From contig NZ_JAMOLN010000058.1 in NCBI RefSeq assembly GCF_024448165.1, positions 1-45,905 of the forward strand: a stretch of DNA of 45,905 bases, written 5' to 3'. The notes below the pieces were generated by a model. That model made no database searches and had not been told where the DNA came from. It saw only the letters and a program-made list of their open reading frames with translations. The position numbers and the translations under genes were made by a program. This document shows, piece by piece, positions 1 to 7,623 of this stretch; the first letter of the stretch is position 1, and each line of letters begins with the position of its first letter. The stretch comes from Streptomyces longispororuber (GTDB lineage: Bacteria > Actinomycetota > Actinomycetes > Streptomycetales > Streptomycetaceae).

Positions 1-88
1 CGCCGCTGATCGGGCCACGGTGAAAACCCTGGGATCGCGGACCAGGGGGATACGGCGGATGCGGTAGGTACCGTCCACAGGGTGCGGC

Positions 89-1291
89 TCAGTCCCGCGG
101 GACGTCCTTGACGAACACGATCCCGTCCGTCGCCGCGAGATGGGCCGGGTCGTACGGGGCGTACCCGAACCAGGGGGACACGCGCTGCGTGACCGGTGTC
201 CCGTCGACTGCGGTGGCGAGCCGGGCGGGGTCGACCAGGCAGCGGTCCTCCGGCAGCGCGTACAGGAGTCCCTCGACGCTGTCCGGCGGCGGGGCGTCCA
301 CCCCATGGTGCCGGAGCGTGCCGAGCAGCGTGGCCAGATACGCGTAGTCGGTCCCGAGCCGGTCGCTCACCAGCGCGCCGGCGCTCCACCACCGGAGCGG
401 CAGGTCGCCCATCCGCATCGAGCTGCGGTCCCGCTGCAGGTGTCCGTTGTGGGCGTACGCCAGGGCCGGTCCGTGCTCGGCGACCGCGAGCAGGTTCGCG
501 GCCATCATCGTGGCGCGCTGGCCCAGCAGCCGCTCCATCCGGCCGGGGGAGGTGTCGGCCATCCAGTGGTGGTAGGTGAGCAGGCCGACGGCGGTGCGCG
601 CGTACAGCCGGGCCCGTTCCACGTCGGCCCGCGAGGCCGCCGCGAGGAGTTCCGGTGTCTGCGCGTCGAGCAGCGCCGCCAGGTCGACGGCGAGCAGTTG
701 GAGCTCCCTCGCGTCGGCCGACCGCCCCACGGACCGGGCGGGGTCCGTCATCGCGGCGGGTTCGGGCCACCGGTCGTCCGCGCCGAGCAGCCGGTCGAGG
801 GTGCCGGCGGTGCAGGGCAGCAGGTCCGCCGCCACCTGGTCCGCGAGGCAGCGGTGGAGGGCGGTGAGGGCCTGCCGGGGGCTCGCGGCGCCGGTGATCT
901 CCAGCGGCCCGTCGAAGCCGGCGAACCGGAGCCGCTGGTCCGTCGGGCGGCCGTCGTTGTGGGCGCGCATCCAGCGGACCAGCTCACGGTTGGCGGCGGA
1001 CGCGCCGAACCCGTGGCTGAACCCCTGCTCCATCACGTCGTCGAGCGTCCCAGGGCCCCCGGCGACGTAGTCGTCCACGACCAGCCCCATCAGACAGTCG
1101 CTCTCGATCGCGATCGTCCGGAACCCGTGGTCCTCGACGAGCTCCCGGAAGAGGTCGTTGCGCACGTCGAGCAGCGAGTCGGCCCCGTGGGTGGGCTCAC
1201 CGAGACCGAGCAGCCGGGGCCGGACCGGAAGCAGCCCCAGGACGGCGGAGGCGTCGACGGCATGCGTGGTGCCCTTGATGTCAGTAGCCAT
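89..1291 (-). CDS. Erythromycin esterase family hydrolase
   Basis: Predicted 400-residue soluble hydrolase of the erythromycin esterase (EreA/EreB, succinoglycan-biosynthesis-related) family. The family active-site layout is visible: GEPTHG gives E32 and H35, followed by R44 and E63 (AIESD). These spacings (+3, +12, +31 from the first Glu) match those described for EreB E43/H46/R55/E74. A further His lies in YAHNGH. The ATG at 1291 was chosen because GAAGG precedes it and homology begins just after it; the frame stays open upstream to 1483 but crosses an operator-like palindrome at 1295-1312. Family members hydrolyse macrolactones, but many chromosomal actinobacterial homologues have no proven macrolide activity, so the substrate is unknown. 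It is divergent from panD. Confidence 0.85.
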   Translation of the reverse strand: MATDIKGTTHAVDASAVLGLLPVRPRLLGLGEPTHGADSLLDVRNDLFRELVEDHGFRTIAIESDCLMGLVVDDYVAGGPGTLDDVMEQGFSHGFGASAANRELVRWMRAHNDGRPTDQRLRFAGFDGPLEITGAASPRQALTALHRCLADQVAADLLPCTAGTLDRLLGADDRWPEPAAMTDPARSVGRSADARELQLLAVDLAALLDAQTPELLAAASRADVERARLYARTAVGLLTYHHWMADTSPGRMERLLGQRATMMAANLLAVAEHGPALAYAHNGHLQRDRSSMRMGDLPLRWWSAGALVSDRLGTDYAYLATLLGTLRHHGVDAPPPDSVEGLLYALPEDRCLVDPARLATAVDGTPVTQRVSPWFGYAPYDPAHLAATDGIVFVKDVPRD

Positions 1292-1294
1292 GCC

Positions 1295-1312
1295 TTCAAC
1301 GCTATCGTTGAA
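1295..1312. promoter_or_regulatory. Operator-like inverted repeat before the esterase gene
   Basis: TTCAACGCTATCGTTGAA has perfect 7-bp arms (TTCAACG/CGTTGAA) around a 4-bp spacer. It lies 3 bp upstream of the esterase ATG, overlapping the ribosome binding site. This is the shape of a TetR/MarR-type dimer site. No matching regulator gene is adjacent inside the window, so the cognate protein may lie beyond the left edge or elsewhere. Confidence 0.5.
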
Positions 1313-1518
1313 CAAACGGTGGAAACTTTTGCGCGAACGGGTCGTGAATGAGGCCTGGAAGACCGGAAGTCCGGGTGAGCAACCCTCAAATCCGGGTCCA
1401 TGGCCGGTGGAGCCTTCCGGCGTTCGGCCGGTGGGGCCGATCAGGGGCGCGCTACAGTGGCGAGACGCCCTTGACCTGCACAAGACAGGCAGGGAGCCGA
1501 CCCCTCAGGAGTGCCTTC

Positions 1519-1953
1519 ATGCTGCGCACCATGTTCAAGTCCAAGATCCACCGGGCCACCGTCACCCAGGCCGACCTGCACTACGTCGGCTCGGTGACCA
1601 TCGACGCCGACCTGCTGGACGCCGCCGACCTGCTGCCCGGCGAACTCGTCCACATCGTCGACATCGACAACGGCGCCCGTCTGGAGACCTACGTCATCGA
1701 GGGCGAGCGCGGATCCGGTGTCATCGGGATCAACGGCGCCGCCGCCCACCTCGTGCACCCGGGCGACCTCGTGATCATCATCAGTTACGCTCAGGTCGAC
1801 GACACCGAGGCCCGCTCCCTGCGGCCCAGGGTCGTGCACGTGGACCGGGACAACGCGATCGTGGCGCTCGGGACGGACCCGTCCGAGCCGGCCCCCGGCG
1901 GCGACGCGACGCGCAGCCCCCAGGCAGTTCCCCAGGCGGTGTCCGCGGGCTGA
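1519..1953 (+). CDS. panD: Aspartate 1-decarboxylase proenzyme
   Basis: Pyruvoyl-dependent enzyme that decarboxylates L-aspartate to beta-alanine for pantothenate and CoA synthesis in the cytoplasm. The 144-residue product has the family hallmark YVGS, with the self-cleaving Gly24-Ser25 bond at exactly the position known for E. coli PanD when the ATG at 1519 is used. AGGAG sits 6 nt upstream of that ATG and fixes the start. The N-terminal MLRTMFKSKIHRATVTQADLH is typical of the family. The C-terminal 25-30 residues are a Gly/Pro/Ala-rich actinobacterial extension. A possible -10 (TACAGT, 1453-1458) lies 60 bp upstream, with no clear -35. It is followed closely by the GNAT gene and probably co-transcribed with it. 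Confidence 0.95.
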   Translation: MLRTMFKSKIHRATVTQADLHYVGSVTIDADLLDAADLLPGELVHIVDIDNGARLETYVIEGERGSGVIGINGAAAHLVHPGDLVIIISYAQVDDTEARSLRPRVVHVDRDNAIVALGTDPSEPAPGGDATRSPQAVPQAVSAG

Positions 1954-1985
1954 GCACGGCCCGCCCAGGACGGCAGGAGAGCCCC

Positions 1986-2339
1986 ATGAGCGACATCGAG
2001 ATCCACGACGACCGCGACCGGGGCATGCTCCTGGCCCGCGCGGGCGGCCCCGGCGGGGAGACGGTCGGCCACATCCAGTACTTCGTGCTCGACGCGCCCG
2101 AGCGGGCCCTCGTGCCGGTGCACACCGTCGTGGAGCCGCAGCACGAGGGCAAGGGCATCGCCGGATCGCTCACCCGCGAGCTGTACGCGATCGCGGCCCG
2201 GGACGGCATGGCCGTCGCCCCGCTCTGCTCGTTCGTCGTGCGATGGGCCGAGCGGCACCCCGGCGAGGCGCCCGCCGCGTCCGGCGAACTGCTGGCCGCG
2301 GCGCGGGCCGCCCTCGCCGCCGACCCGAGCACCTGGTGA
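1986..2339 (+). CDS. Small GNAT-fold N-acetyltransferase
   Basis: 117-residue protein of the short GCN5-related (YjdJ-like) acetyltransferase type. The acetyl-CoA pyrophosphate loop is visible in VEPQHEGKGIAGSLTREL, which is preceded by the beta strand ALVPVHTVV. The ATG at 1986 has GGAGAG 5 nt upstream. It starts 32 bp after panD in the same direction. In some bacteria a GNAT-like protein (PanZ/PanM) promotes PanD maturation, but actinobacterial PanD enzymes are thought to self-process and this protein is of the YjdJ type, so a link to PanD is only a positional hint. The substrate is unknown. Confidence 0.75.
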   Translation: MSDIEIHDDRDRGMLLARAGGPGGETVGHIQYFVLDAPERALVPVHTVVEPQHEGKGIAGSLTRELYAIAARDGMAVAPLCSFVVRWAERHPGEAPAASGELLAAARAALAADPSTW

Positions 2340-2371
2340 CCTGATCGGAGGCGCTGCGTAGGGTGCCCGGC

Positions 2372-3037
2372 ATGACCCTGGCACTGCTGCACACCTCCCC
2401 GGTCCACGTCCCCGTCTACGACGCGCTGCGCGACGCCCACGAGCCGGGCCTCGCGCTGCGCCACCTCGTGCACGAGGACCTGCTGGCCAGAGCCCGCGCC
2501 GAGGGCCCGGGCGCCGTGGCCGACGACATCCGCGCCCTGCTGGCCGCGGCGGTCGCGGACGGCGCCGGCGTCGTGGTGTGCACCTGCTCCACCATCAGCG
2601 GCGTCGCCGAGGAACAGGCCGCCGCCGTCGGCGTCCCCGTCCTGCGCGGGGACCGGCCGATGGCCGCACGCGCGGTCGCCGCGGGGGAGCGCGTCACCGT
2701 GATCGCCACCGTCGCCAGCACCCTCGGGCCGAGCGCCGCACTGGTGGCGGAGGAGGCCGCACGGGCCGGCCGCACGGTCGCCGTGCGCACGGTCCTCGTC
2801 GACGGCGCCTGGGAGCGGTTCGAGGCGGGCGACCGCGAGGGCTACCTCGACCTGGTCGCGGCGGCCGTCGACGCGGTCACCGACGCCGACGTGATCGTCC
2901 TCGCGCAGCCCTCCCTCGCCGATGCCGCCGACCGGGTCCGCACCCCGCTGCCCGTCCTGTCCAGCCCGCGCACCGGCTTCGAGGCCGGCGCGGCGGCCTG
3001 CGGACGGCTCAAGAACGCTTACGGTGAAGGAAGTTGA
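2372..3037 (+). CDS. Asp/Glu/hydantoin racemase family protein
   Basis: 221-residue protein with the two-lobe Asp/Glu racemase fold. The first catalytic-type cysteine is clear in VVCTCSTISG. The second lobe reads VIVLAQPSL, where racemases carry a second cysteine; here the place is Ser or another residue, so a two-base racemase mechanism is doubtful and a decarboxylase- or isomerase-like role is possible. The ATG at 2372 has TAGGG 8 nt upstream and is preferred over the GTG at 2363. It is 32 bp downstream of the GNAT gene in the panD run, which deals with aspartate, but a direct pathway role is not shown. Confidence 0.7.
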   Translation: MTLALLHTSPVHVPVYDALRDAHEPGLALRHLVHEDLLARARAEGPGAVADDIRALLAAAVADGAGVVVCTCSTISGVAEEQAAAVGVPVLRGDRPMAARAVAAGERVTVIATVASTLGPSAALVAEEAARAGRTVAVRTVLVDGAWERFEAGDREGYLDLVAAAVDAVTDADVIVLAQPSLADAADRVRTPLPVLSSPRTGFEAGAAACGRLKNAYGEGS

Positions 3038-3063
3038 GCAAGGACCGAGCGAGGAGGACCGGC

Positions 3064-3507
3064 ATGGCCGACCAAGACACCGACGTCGTCATCAGCCCCA
3101 CCGGATGGGTCGCCGACCAGGCGCGCACCTACGAGGAGTCCGGCGGCACCAAGGGCACCACGATCCAGGGCGTGCCCTGTCTGCTGCTCGACTACCAGGG
3201 CCGCAGGTCCGGCCAGTGGCGGCGCACCGTCCTGATCTACGGGCGCGACGGCGACGACTACCTGATCGTGGCCTCGTACGGCGGCTCCGACACGCACCCG
3301 CTGTGGTACCTGAACCTCCAGGACAACCCGGACGTCCGGCTGCGCGTGGGCACCGAGCGGTTCGCCGCCCGCGCCGAGACGCTCTCCGCCGCGGACAAGG
3401 CGCGCGTGTGGGACTCGCTCGTCGAGCTGTTCCCGAACTACGCGGAGTACCAGAAGAAGACCAGCCGGGACATCCCCGTCGTCCGGCTGACCCGCACGGA
3501 CGGCTGA
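3064..3507 (+). CDS. Ddn-like deazaflavin (F420)-dependent nitroreductase family protein
   Basis: 147-residue split-beta-barrel protein resembling the Ddn/FDOR-A family, which binds coenzyme F420 in actinomycetes and reduces quinones or nitro compounds. Family features are the central LLLDYQGRRSGQWRRTVLIY strand pair, the GDDYLIVASYGG strand and the PLWYLNLQDNPDVRLRVG motif, followed by a C-terminal helix ending VVRLTR. The ATG at 3064 is chosen for its GAGGA 5 nt upstream. A TTG at 3034 that overlaps the preceding stop is the alternative and would add 10 residues. Physiological substrate unknown. Confidence 0.82.
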   Translation: MADQDTDVVISPTGWVADQARTYEESGGTKGTTIQGVPCLLLDYQGRRSGQWRRTVLIYGRDGDDYLIVASYGGSDTHPLWYLNLQDNPDVRLRVGTERFAARAETLSAADKARVWDSLVELFPNYAEYQKKTSRDIPVVRLTRTDG

Positions 3508-3601
3508 ACCGCCGGGTGCGGGACGCGTGGACTCGGCGGGCGTGGGCACGCGTGCCGGGAGACAGTGGAAAGGAATCCTCCGAACCGCTGGAGGCACCAC
3601 C

Positions 3602-3823
3602 ATGACCCATCCGTTCCCCGACCCCGTCCCGCCCGGGCCCACGCCGGGCCCCGGGCCGAGCCCAGGACCGGGCCCCGACGTCCCGGATCCGGGACCGCTC
3701 CCCGACCCGTTCCCGACGCCGAAGCCGCGGCCCGTGCCGCAGCCCCCGCCGGCCCCGGCACCACCGGGACCGCTCCCGGACCCCGACCCGGCGCCACCCG
3801 AGCCGGAGCCCTCACCCGCGTAG
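3602..3823 (+). CDS. Proline-rich alternating X-Pro small protein
   Basis: 73-residue protein with no recognisable domain. 37 of 73 residues are proline. After residue 3 almost every second residue is Pro (PDP, PGPGP, PLPDPFP, PEPEP), with one Pro-Pro-Pro at 48-50. GGAGG 8 nt before the ATG at 3602, and the position between real genes, support it as a gene rather than compositional noise. Such a chain should form an extended polyproline-II rod. There is no signal peptide or membrane segment. Translation through the PPP and XPP runs probably needs EF-P. Function unknown; it might be a spacer, surface or scaffold peptide. Confidence 0.6.
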   Translation: MTHPFPDPVPPGPTPGPGPSPGPGPDVPDPGPLPDPFPTPKPRPVPQPPPAPAPPGPLPDPDPAPPEPEPSPA

Positions 3824-3842
3824 GGGGCGGCCCGCCTACGCG
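3817..3842. terminator. Hairpin carrying both convergent stop codons
   Basis: CGCGTAGG (3817-3824) pairs perfectly with CCTACGCG (3835-3842) around a 10-nt GC-rich loop. The TAG stop of the proline-rich gene is in the left arm and the complement of the gnd TAG stop is in the right arm. A stem between two convergent genes with only 12 bp between them fits a bidirectional terminator, although there is no U-tract. Confidence 0.45.
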
Positions 3843-5275
3843 TCGACCTCGGAGCGGTCACCGCCCCACAGCGTGTGGAACGAGCCCTCCCGGTCGACGC
3901 GGCGGTAGGTGTGCGCGCCGAAGAAGTCCCGCTGGCCCTGCGTGAGCGCGGCCGGCAGCCGTTCGGCGCGCAGCGCGTCGTAGTACGCGAGGGCCGCGGC
4001 GAACCCCGGTGTCGGTACGCCCTGCGTGGTCGCGGCGACCAGGACGGCACGCCAGTCGTCCTGCGCCGCCGCGATCTCGTCGGCGAAGCCCTTGTCCGAG
4101 AGCAGCGAGACCAGACCGGGCTCCGCCTCGTAGGCGGCCGTGATCCGGTCCAGGAACGCGGCCCGGATGATGCAGCCGCCGCGCCAGATACTGGCCACCG
4201 CGCCCAGGTCGATGGTCCAGTCGTACTCGTCGCTGCCCGCGGCGATCTCGTGGAAGCCCTGCGTGTACGACACGATCTTCGAGGCGTACAGGGCCTGTTC
4301 GACCTGCCCGGCGAAGGCCGCGGCCTCCGCGTCGGTGAGCCGCTTCGCCGTCGGGCCCGCCAGGCCCCGGGACGCGGCGCGCAGCTCGGCGTGCCCGGAC
4401 AGGGAGCGGGCGAAGACCGCCTCCGCGATGCCGGACACCGGCACGCCCAGGTCGAGCGCGATCTGCACCGTCCAGCGGCCGGTGCCCTTCTGCTCGGCCT
4501 GGTCCTGGACCACGTCCACGAACGGCTTCCCGGTGGCCGCGTCGACGTGGGAGAGCACCTCCGCCGTGATCTCGATGAGGTACGAGTCGAGGCGGCCCGT
4601 GTTCCACCTGCGGAAGATGTCCGCGATCTCCGCGGGGGAGTAGCCGGCCACGTCGCGCAGCAGCTGGTAGGCCTCGCCGATGAGTTGCATGTCGGCGTAC
4701 TCGATGCCGTTGTGCACCATCTTCACGAAGTGACCGGCGCCGTCCGGGCCGACGTGCGTGACGCAGGGGGCGCCGTCCTTCGCCTTGGCGGAGATCTTCT
4801 CCAGCATCGGGCCGAGCGACGCGTACGACTCGACGCTGCCGCCCGGCATGATGCTCGGCCCGTGCAGCGCGCCCTCCTCGCCGCCGGAGACGCCCGTGCC
4901 GACGAAGTGGATGCCCTGCTCCCGCAGCTCCTTCTCGCGGCGGCGGGTGTCCGCGAAGTGCGCGTTGCCGCCGTCGACGATCATGTCGCCGGGTTCCAGG
5001 AGCGGGGCGAACTCCTTGATCACCGCGTCCGTCGCGTCGCCCGCCTTGACCATGATGACCAGGCGGCGCGGGCGCTCCAGCGCGGCCACGAACTCCTCGG
5101 CGGTCTCGGTCGGGACGAAGATGCCCTCCTCGCCGAACTCCTTCACCAGCGCGTGCGTCCGGGACGCCGTCCGGTTGTGGAGGGCGACGGTGTAGCCGTT
5201 GCGGGCGAAATTGCGGGCGAGATTGCGCCCCATGACAGCGAGCCCCGTGACACCGATCTGGGCTGTAGTGCTCAT
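3836..5275 (-). CDS. gnd: 6-phosphogluconate dehydrogenase, decarboxylating
   Basis: 479-residue cytoplasmic enzyme of the oxidative pentose-phosphate pathway: 6-phosphogluconate + NADP+ to ribulose-5-phosphate + CO2 + NADPH. The N-terminal Rossmann motif is GVTGLAVMGRNLARN. VDGGNAHFADTRRRE, GTGVSGGEEGALHGPSIMPGG and the catalytic HNGIEYADMQLIGEAY follow, and the C-terminal QGQRDFFGAHTYRRVDREG tail is characteristic. Length is that of the long dimeric class. The ATG at 5275 has CAGGAG 9 nt upstream. It is divergent from the acetyl esterase and convergent with the proline-rich gene. Confidence 0.97.
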   Translation of the reverse strand: MSTTAQIGVTGLAVMGRNLARNFARNGYTVALHNRTASRTHALVKEFGEEGIFVPTETAEEFVAALERPRRLVIMVKAGDATDAVIKEFAPLLEPGDMIVDGGNAHFADTRRREKELREQGIHFVGTGVSGGEEGALHGPSIMPGGSVESYASLGPMLEKISAKAKDGAPCVTHVGPDGAGHFVKMVHNGIEYADMQLIGEAYQLLRDVAGYSPAEIADIFRRWNTGRLDSYLIEITAEVLSHVDAATGKPFVDVVQDQAEQKGTGRWTVQIALDLGVPVSGIAEAVFARSLSGHAELRAASRGLAGPTAKRLTDAEAAAFAGQVEQALYASKIVSYTQGFHEIAAGSDEYDWTIDLGAVASIWRGGCIIRAAFLDRITAAYEAEPGLVSLLSDKGFADEIAAAQDDWRAVLVAATTQGVPTPGFAAALAYYDALRAERLPAALTQGQRDFFGAHTYRRVDREGSFHTLWGGDRSEVDA

Positions 5276-5387
5276 GCCTGTCGCTCCTGGATTGGGAAAT
5301 TGAAAGATCTTGTTCAGTTGTGGCACGGCGGGAGTTAGCGTTGCCGCTGACACCCCAGGTGAACTCTCTACGAATCCGGAGCCGTGC

Positions 5388-6359
5388 GTGCCTCATTTCG
5401 ACCTGCCGCTCGATGAACTGCGTGCCTTCAAGCCGGCGTTGACGGCCCCTGACGACTTCGACTCCTTCTGGGAGAAGACCCTCGCCGAGGCCAGGGAGCA
5501 CGACCTCGACGCGCGCTTCGAGCCCGTCGACGTGCCGTACACGGCGGTCGACGTGTTCGACGTTACGTACGCGGGCTTCGGAGGGCATCCCGTGAAGGGC
5601 TGGCTCGTGCTGCCCGCGGGCACCAGCGAGCCGATACCGGCCGTCGTCGAGTACATCGGCTACAGCGGCGGCCGGGGCCTGCCGCACACCCACCTGAGGT
5701 GGGCGGCCGCCGGTTTCGCGCACTTCGTGATGGACACCCGCGGCCAGGGCAGCGGCGGCACCGTCGGCGACACCCCGGACCCGGTCGGCAGCGCGCCCGC
5801 GGTGTCCGGATTCATGACGCGGGGCATCCAGGACCCGCACGAGTACTACTACCGGCGCGTGTACACGGACGGGGTGCGGGCGGTCGACGCGGCCCGCTCG
5901 CACCCGCTCGTGGACGCCTCCCGGGTCGCCGTCACCGGCGGCAGCCAGGGCGGCGGCATCACGATCGCCGTGGCCGGTCTGGTGCCGGACCTGAAGGCGG
6001 CGGCGCCCGACGTCCCGTTCCTGTGCCACTTCGGGCGCGCGGCCACGCTCACCGAGCGTCAGCCGTACCGCGAGATCGCGCAGTACCTCAAGACGCACAT
6101 CGGCGAGGACGAGCGGGTCTTCCGGACCCTCTCGTACTTCGACGCCATGAACTTCGCGGCCCGCGCCACCGCGCCCGGACTCTTCTCGGCCGCCCTGGAG
6201 GACCTGACCTGCCCGCCGTCGACGGTGTTCGCGGCGTACAACAACTGGGCGGGCGCGGAGCGGTCCATGGAGGTGTACGCCTTCAACGACCACGAGGGCG
6301 GCGGCCCCTTCCAGCAGGCCGTCCAACTGCGTTGGATTCCTGGTCACTTGAGGGGCTAA
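5388..6359 (+). CDS. Acetylxylan esterase / cephalosporin-C deacetylase (CE7)
   Basis: 323-residue alpha/beta hydrolase of carbohydrate esterase family 7, which removes acetyl groups from short xylo-oligosaccharides and other small acetyl esters, usually in the cytoplasm; no signal peptide is present. The CE7 signature is complete: RGQGSGG, then GGSQGGG with nucleophile S186, probable acid D282 just before CPPSTVFAAYN, and H302 in NDHEGGG. The GTG at 5388 (giving MPHFDLPLDELRAFKP, the usual family start) has CGGAG a few bases upstream. Its promoter must lie in the 112-bp divergent gap with gnd. Confidence 0.92.
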   Translation: MPHFDLPLDELRAFKPALTAPDDFDSFWEKTLAEAREHDLDARFEPVDVPYTAVDVFDVTYAGFGGHPVKGWLVLPAGTSEPIPAVVEYIGYSGGRGLPHTHLRWAAAGFAHFVMDTRGQGSGGTVGDTPDPVGSAPAVSGFMTRGIQDPHEYYYRRVYTDGVRAVDAARSHPLVDASRVAVTGGSQGGGITIAVAGLVPDLKAAAPDVPFLCHFGRAATLTERQPYREIAQYLKTHIGEDERVFRTLSYFDAMNFAARATAPGLFSAALEDLTCPPSTVFAAYNNWAGAERSMEVYAFNDHEGGGPFQQAVQLRWIPGHLRG

Positions 6360-6400
6360 AAGTGGCCAAGGTGGCTTGAGGCTCTCTTGTCATGACTGCG

Positions 6401-6426
6401 TGGGAGCGGCTAATTTGCCGCTCCTA
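6401..6426. terminator. Stem-loop between the acetyl esterase and Rpf-M23 genes
   Basis: GGAGCGGC (6403-6410) and GCCGCTCC (6417-6424) form a perfect 8-bp stem with loop TAATTT, extended by a G-U and a U-A pair to 10 bp. It lies 40 bp after the esterase stop and 34 bp before the Rpf-LysM-M23 start. It may terminate the esterase transcript or be a 5'-UTR structure. It is far too small for the c-di-AMP (ydaO) riboswitch that precedes some Streptomyces rpf genes. Confidence 0.4.
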
Positions 6427-6459
6427 CGTGTGCCTGTACGGGTACCAGAGGGGGCTTTC

Positions 6460-7623
6460 ATGGCGTTACGCGGCCGGCACCGCCGGTATCAGCCGAGCCG
6501 GGTCAACCGGGCGTCGCTCACCGTGACCGTCGGCGGCGCCGGGATGGCGATCCCCCTCATCGGCGCCGGGACGGCGCACGCTGCGGACGTGACCACCTGG
6601 AACAAGGTGGCCGCGTGCGAGTCCAGCGGCAACTGGGCGGTCAACACCGGCAACGGCTTCTACGGCGGGCTCCAGTTCACCCGCTCCACCTGGGCCGCGT
6701 ACGGCGGCACGGCGTACGCGCCGCGCGCCGACCTCGCGTCCAAGGACCAGCAGATCGCGGTCGCGGAGAAGGTGCTGAAGGGGCAGGGGCCCGGCGCCTG
6801 GCCGGTGTGCTCGCAGAAGGCCGGCCTGGCCCGCGCCCCCGAGCGCGAACCGGTCCGGGCGCGGACCGTCCAGGACGTCAAGCCGGAGGTCATCCCGCAG
6901 TCCACGGCGGGGCGCGGGCCCTCGTACACCGTGGTCGGCGGCGACACCCTGTCCGGCATCGCCGAGTCCCGCAAGGTGCCCGGCGGCTGGTCCCGGCTGT
7001 ACGAGGCGAACCGCTCCACGATCGGGGCCGACCCGGACCTGATCGTGCCCGGTCAGCGGCTCACCGTCCCCGGCGGGACCGGGCAGGCACCGGTGTCCCG
7101 GAAGACGCACCCGAAGCAGGCCCACCCGAAGCAGGCCCAGCCCAGGAAGAGCCAGCCCAAGAAGGCCGAGCCGAAGAAGACCGAGCCGAAGAAGGCCGAA
7201 GCGCCCAGGGCGGGCGCGGGCGGCGTCGTCGCCCCGGTCGCCGCCTCGCTCGGCACCCCGTACCACGCCGCCGGCTCCTCGTGGTCGAAGGGCTATCACA
7301 CGGGCGTCGACTTCGCGGTGCCCACCGGCACCTCGGTGAAGGCCGTCGCGGCGGGTCAGGTCGTCTCGGCGGGCTGGGGCGGCTCGTACGGCTACGAAGT
7401 GGTGATCCGGCACGCAGACGGCCGGTACAGCCAGTACGGGCACCTGTCGGCGCTGTCCGTGAAGAGCGGCCAGCGCGTCGTCGCGGGCCAGCGGATCGCC
7501 CGCTCCGGGTCCACGGGCAACAGCACGGGCCCGCATCTGCACTTCGAGGTGCGGACCGGGCCCGGCTTCGGCAGTGACATCGACCCGCTCGCGTACCTGC
7601 GGGCCCATGGGGTCAGGATCTGA
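6460..7623 (+). CDS. Secreted Rpf-like transglycosylase / LysM / M23 endopeptidase
   Basis: 387-residue exported cell-wall enzyme. A basic signal peptide (1-41, cleavage near AHA-AD) is followed by an Rpf-like transglycosylase domain (about 42-118; likely catalytic E54 in AACESSGNW), a LysM peptidoglycan-binding repeat (about 153-205), a Lys/Pro/Gln-rich linker of repeated HPKQA and EPKK units (about 213-247), and a C-terminal M23 endopeptidase domain with zinc ligands H280, D284 (HTGVD) and H361 (HLHFE). It could thus cut both glycan and peptide of peptidoglycan, acting in growth, germination or resuscitation. GAGGGGG lies 5 nt before the ATG. Codon 3 is TTA (6466-6468), the rare Leu codon read only by the bldA tRNA in Streptomyces. 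Its 3' end overlaps the convergent DMT gene by 11 bp. Confidence 0.93.
   Translation: MALRGRHRRYQPSRVNRASLTVTVGGAGMAIPLIGAGTAHAADVTTWNKVAACESSGNWAVNTGNGFYGGLQFTRSTWAAYGGTAYAPRADLASKDQQIAVAEKVLKGQGPGAWPVCSQKAGLARAPEREPVRARTVQDVKPEVIPQSTAGRGPSYTVVGGDTLSGIAESRKVPGGWSRLYEANRSTIGADPDLIVPGQRLTVPGGTGQAPVSRKTHPKQAHPKQAQPRKSQPKKAEPKKTEPKKAEAPRAGAGGVVAPVAASLGTPYHAAGSSWSKGYHTGVDFAVPTGTSVKAVAAGQVVSAGWGGSYGYEVVIRHADGRYSQYGHLSALSVKSGQRVVAGQRIARSGSTGNSTGPHLHFEVRTGPGFGSDIDPLAYLRAHGVRI

Noticed and set aside
1..88. Open minus-strand frame with a GTG at 78 running off the left edge (VDGTYRIRRIPLVRDP...).
   Set aside because: Only 26 codons, no ribosome binding site and no recognisable motif, so it cannot be told from chance in high-GC sequence.
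2372..3037. Assignment as a true glutamate racemase (murI).
   Set aside because: Only one of the two catalytic cysteines is visible and the flanking motifs are not those of MurI.
3438..3815. Minus-strand open frame opposite the proline-rich gene, rich in Gly, Arg and Ala.
   Set aside because: It has no start signal, and its composition is the complement of the X-Pro repeats; the plus strand has a clear ribosome binding site.
6360..6459. Possible ydaO (c-di-AMP) riboswitch before the Rpf-type gene.
   Set aside because: The leader is only about 100 nt and contains a single 8-10 bp stem; the conserved riboswitch core is not present.
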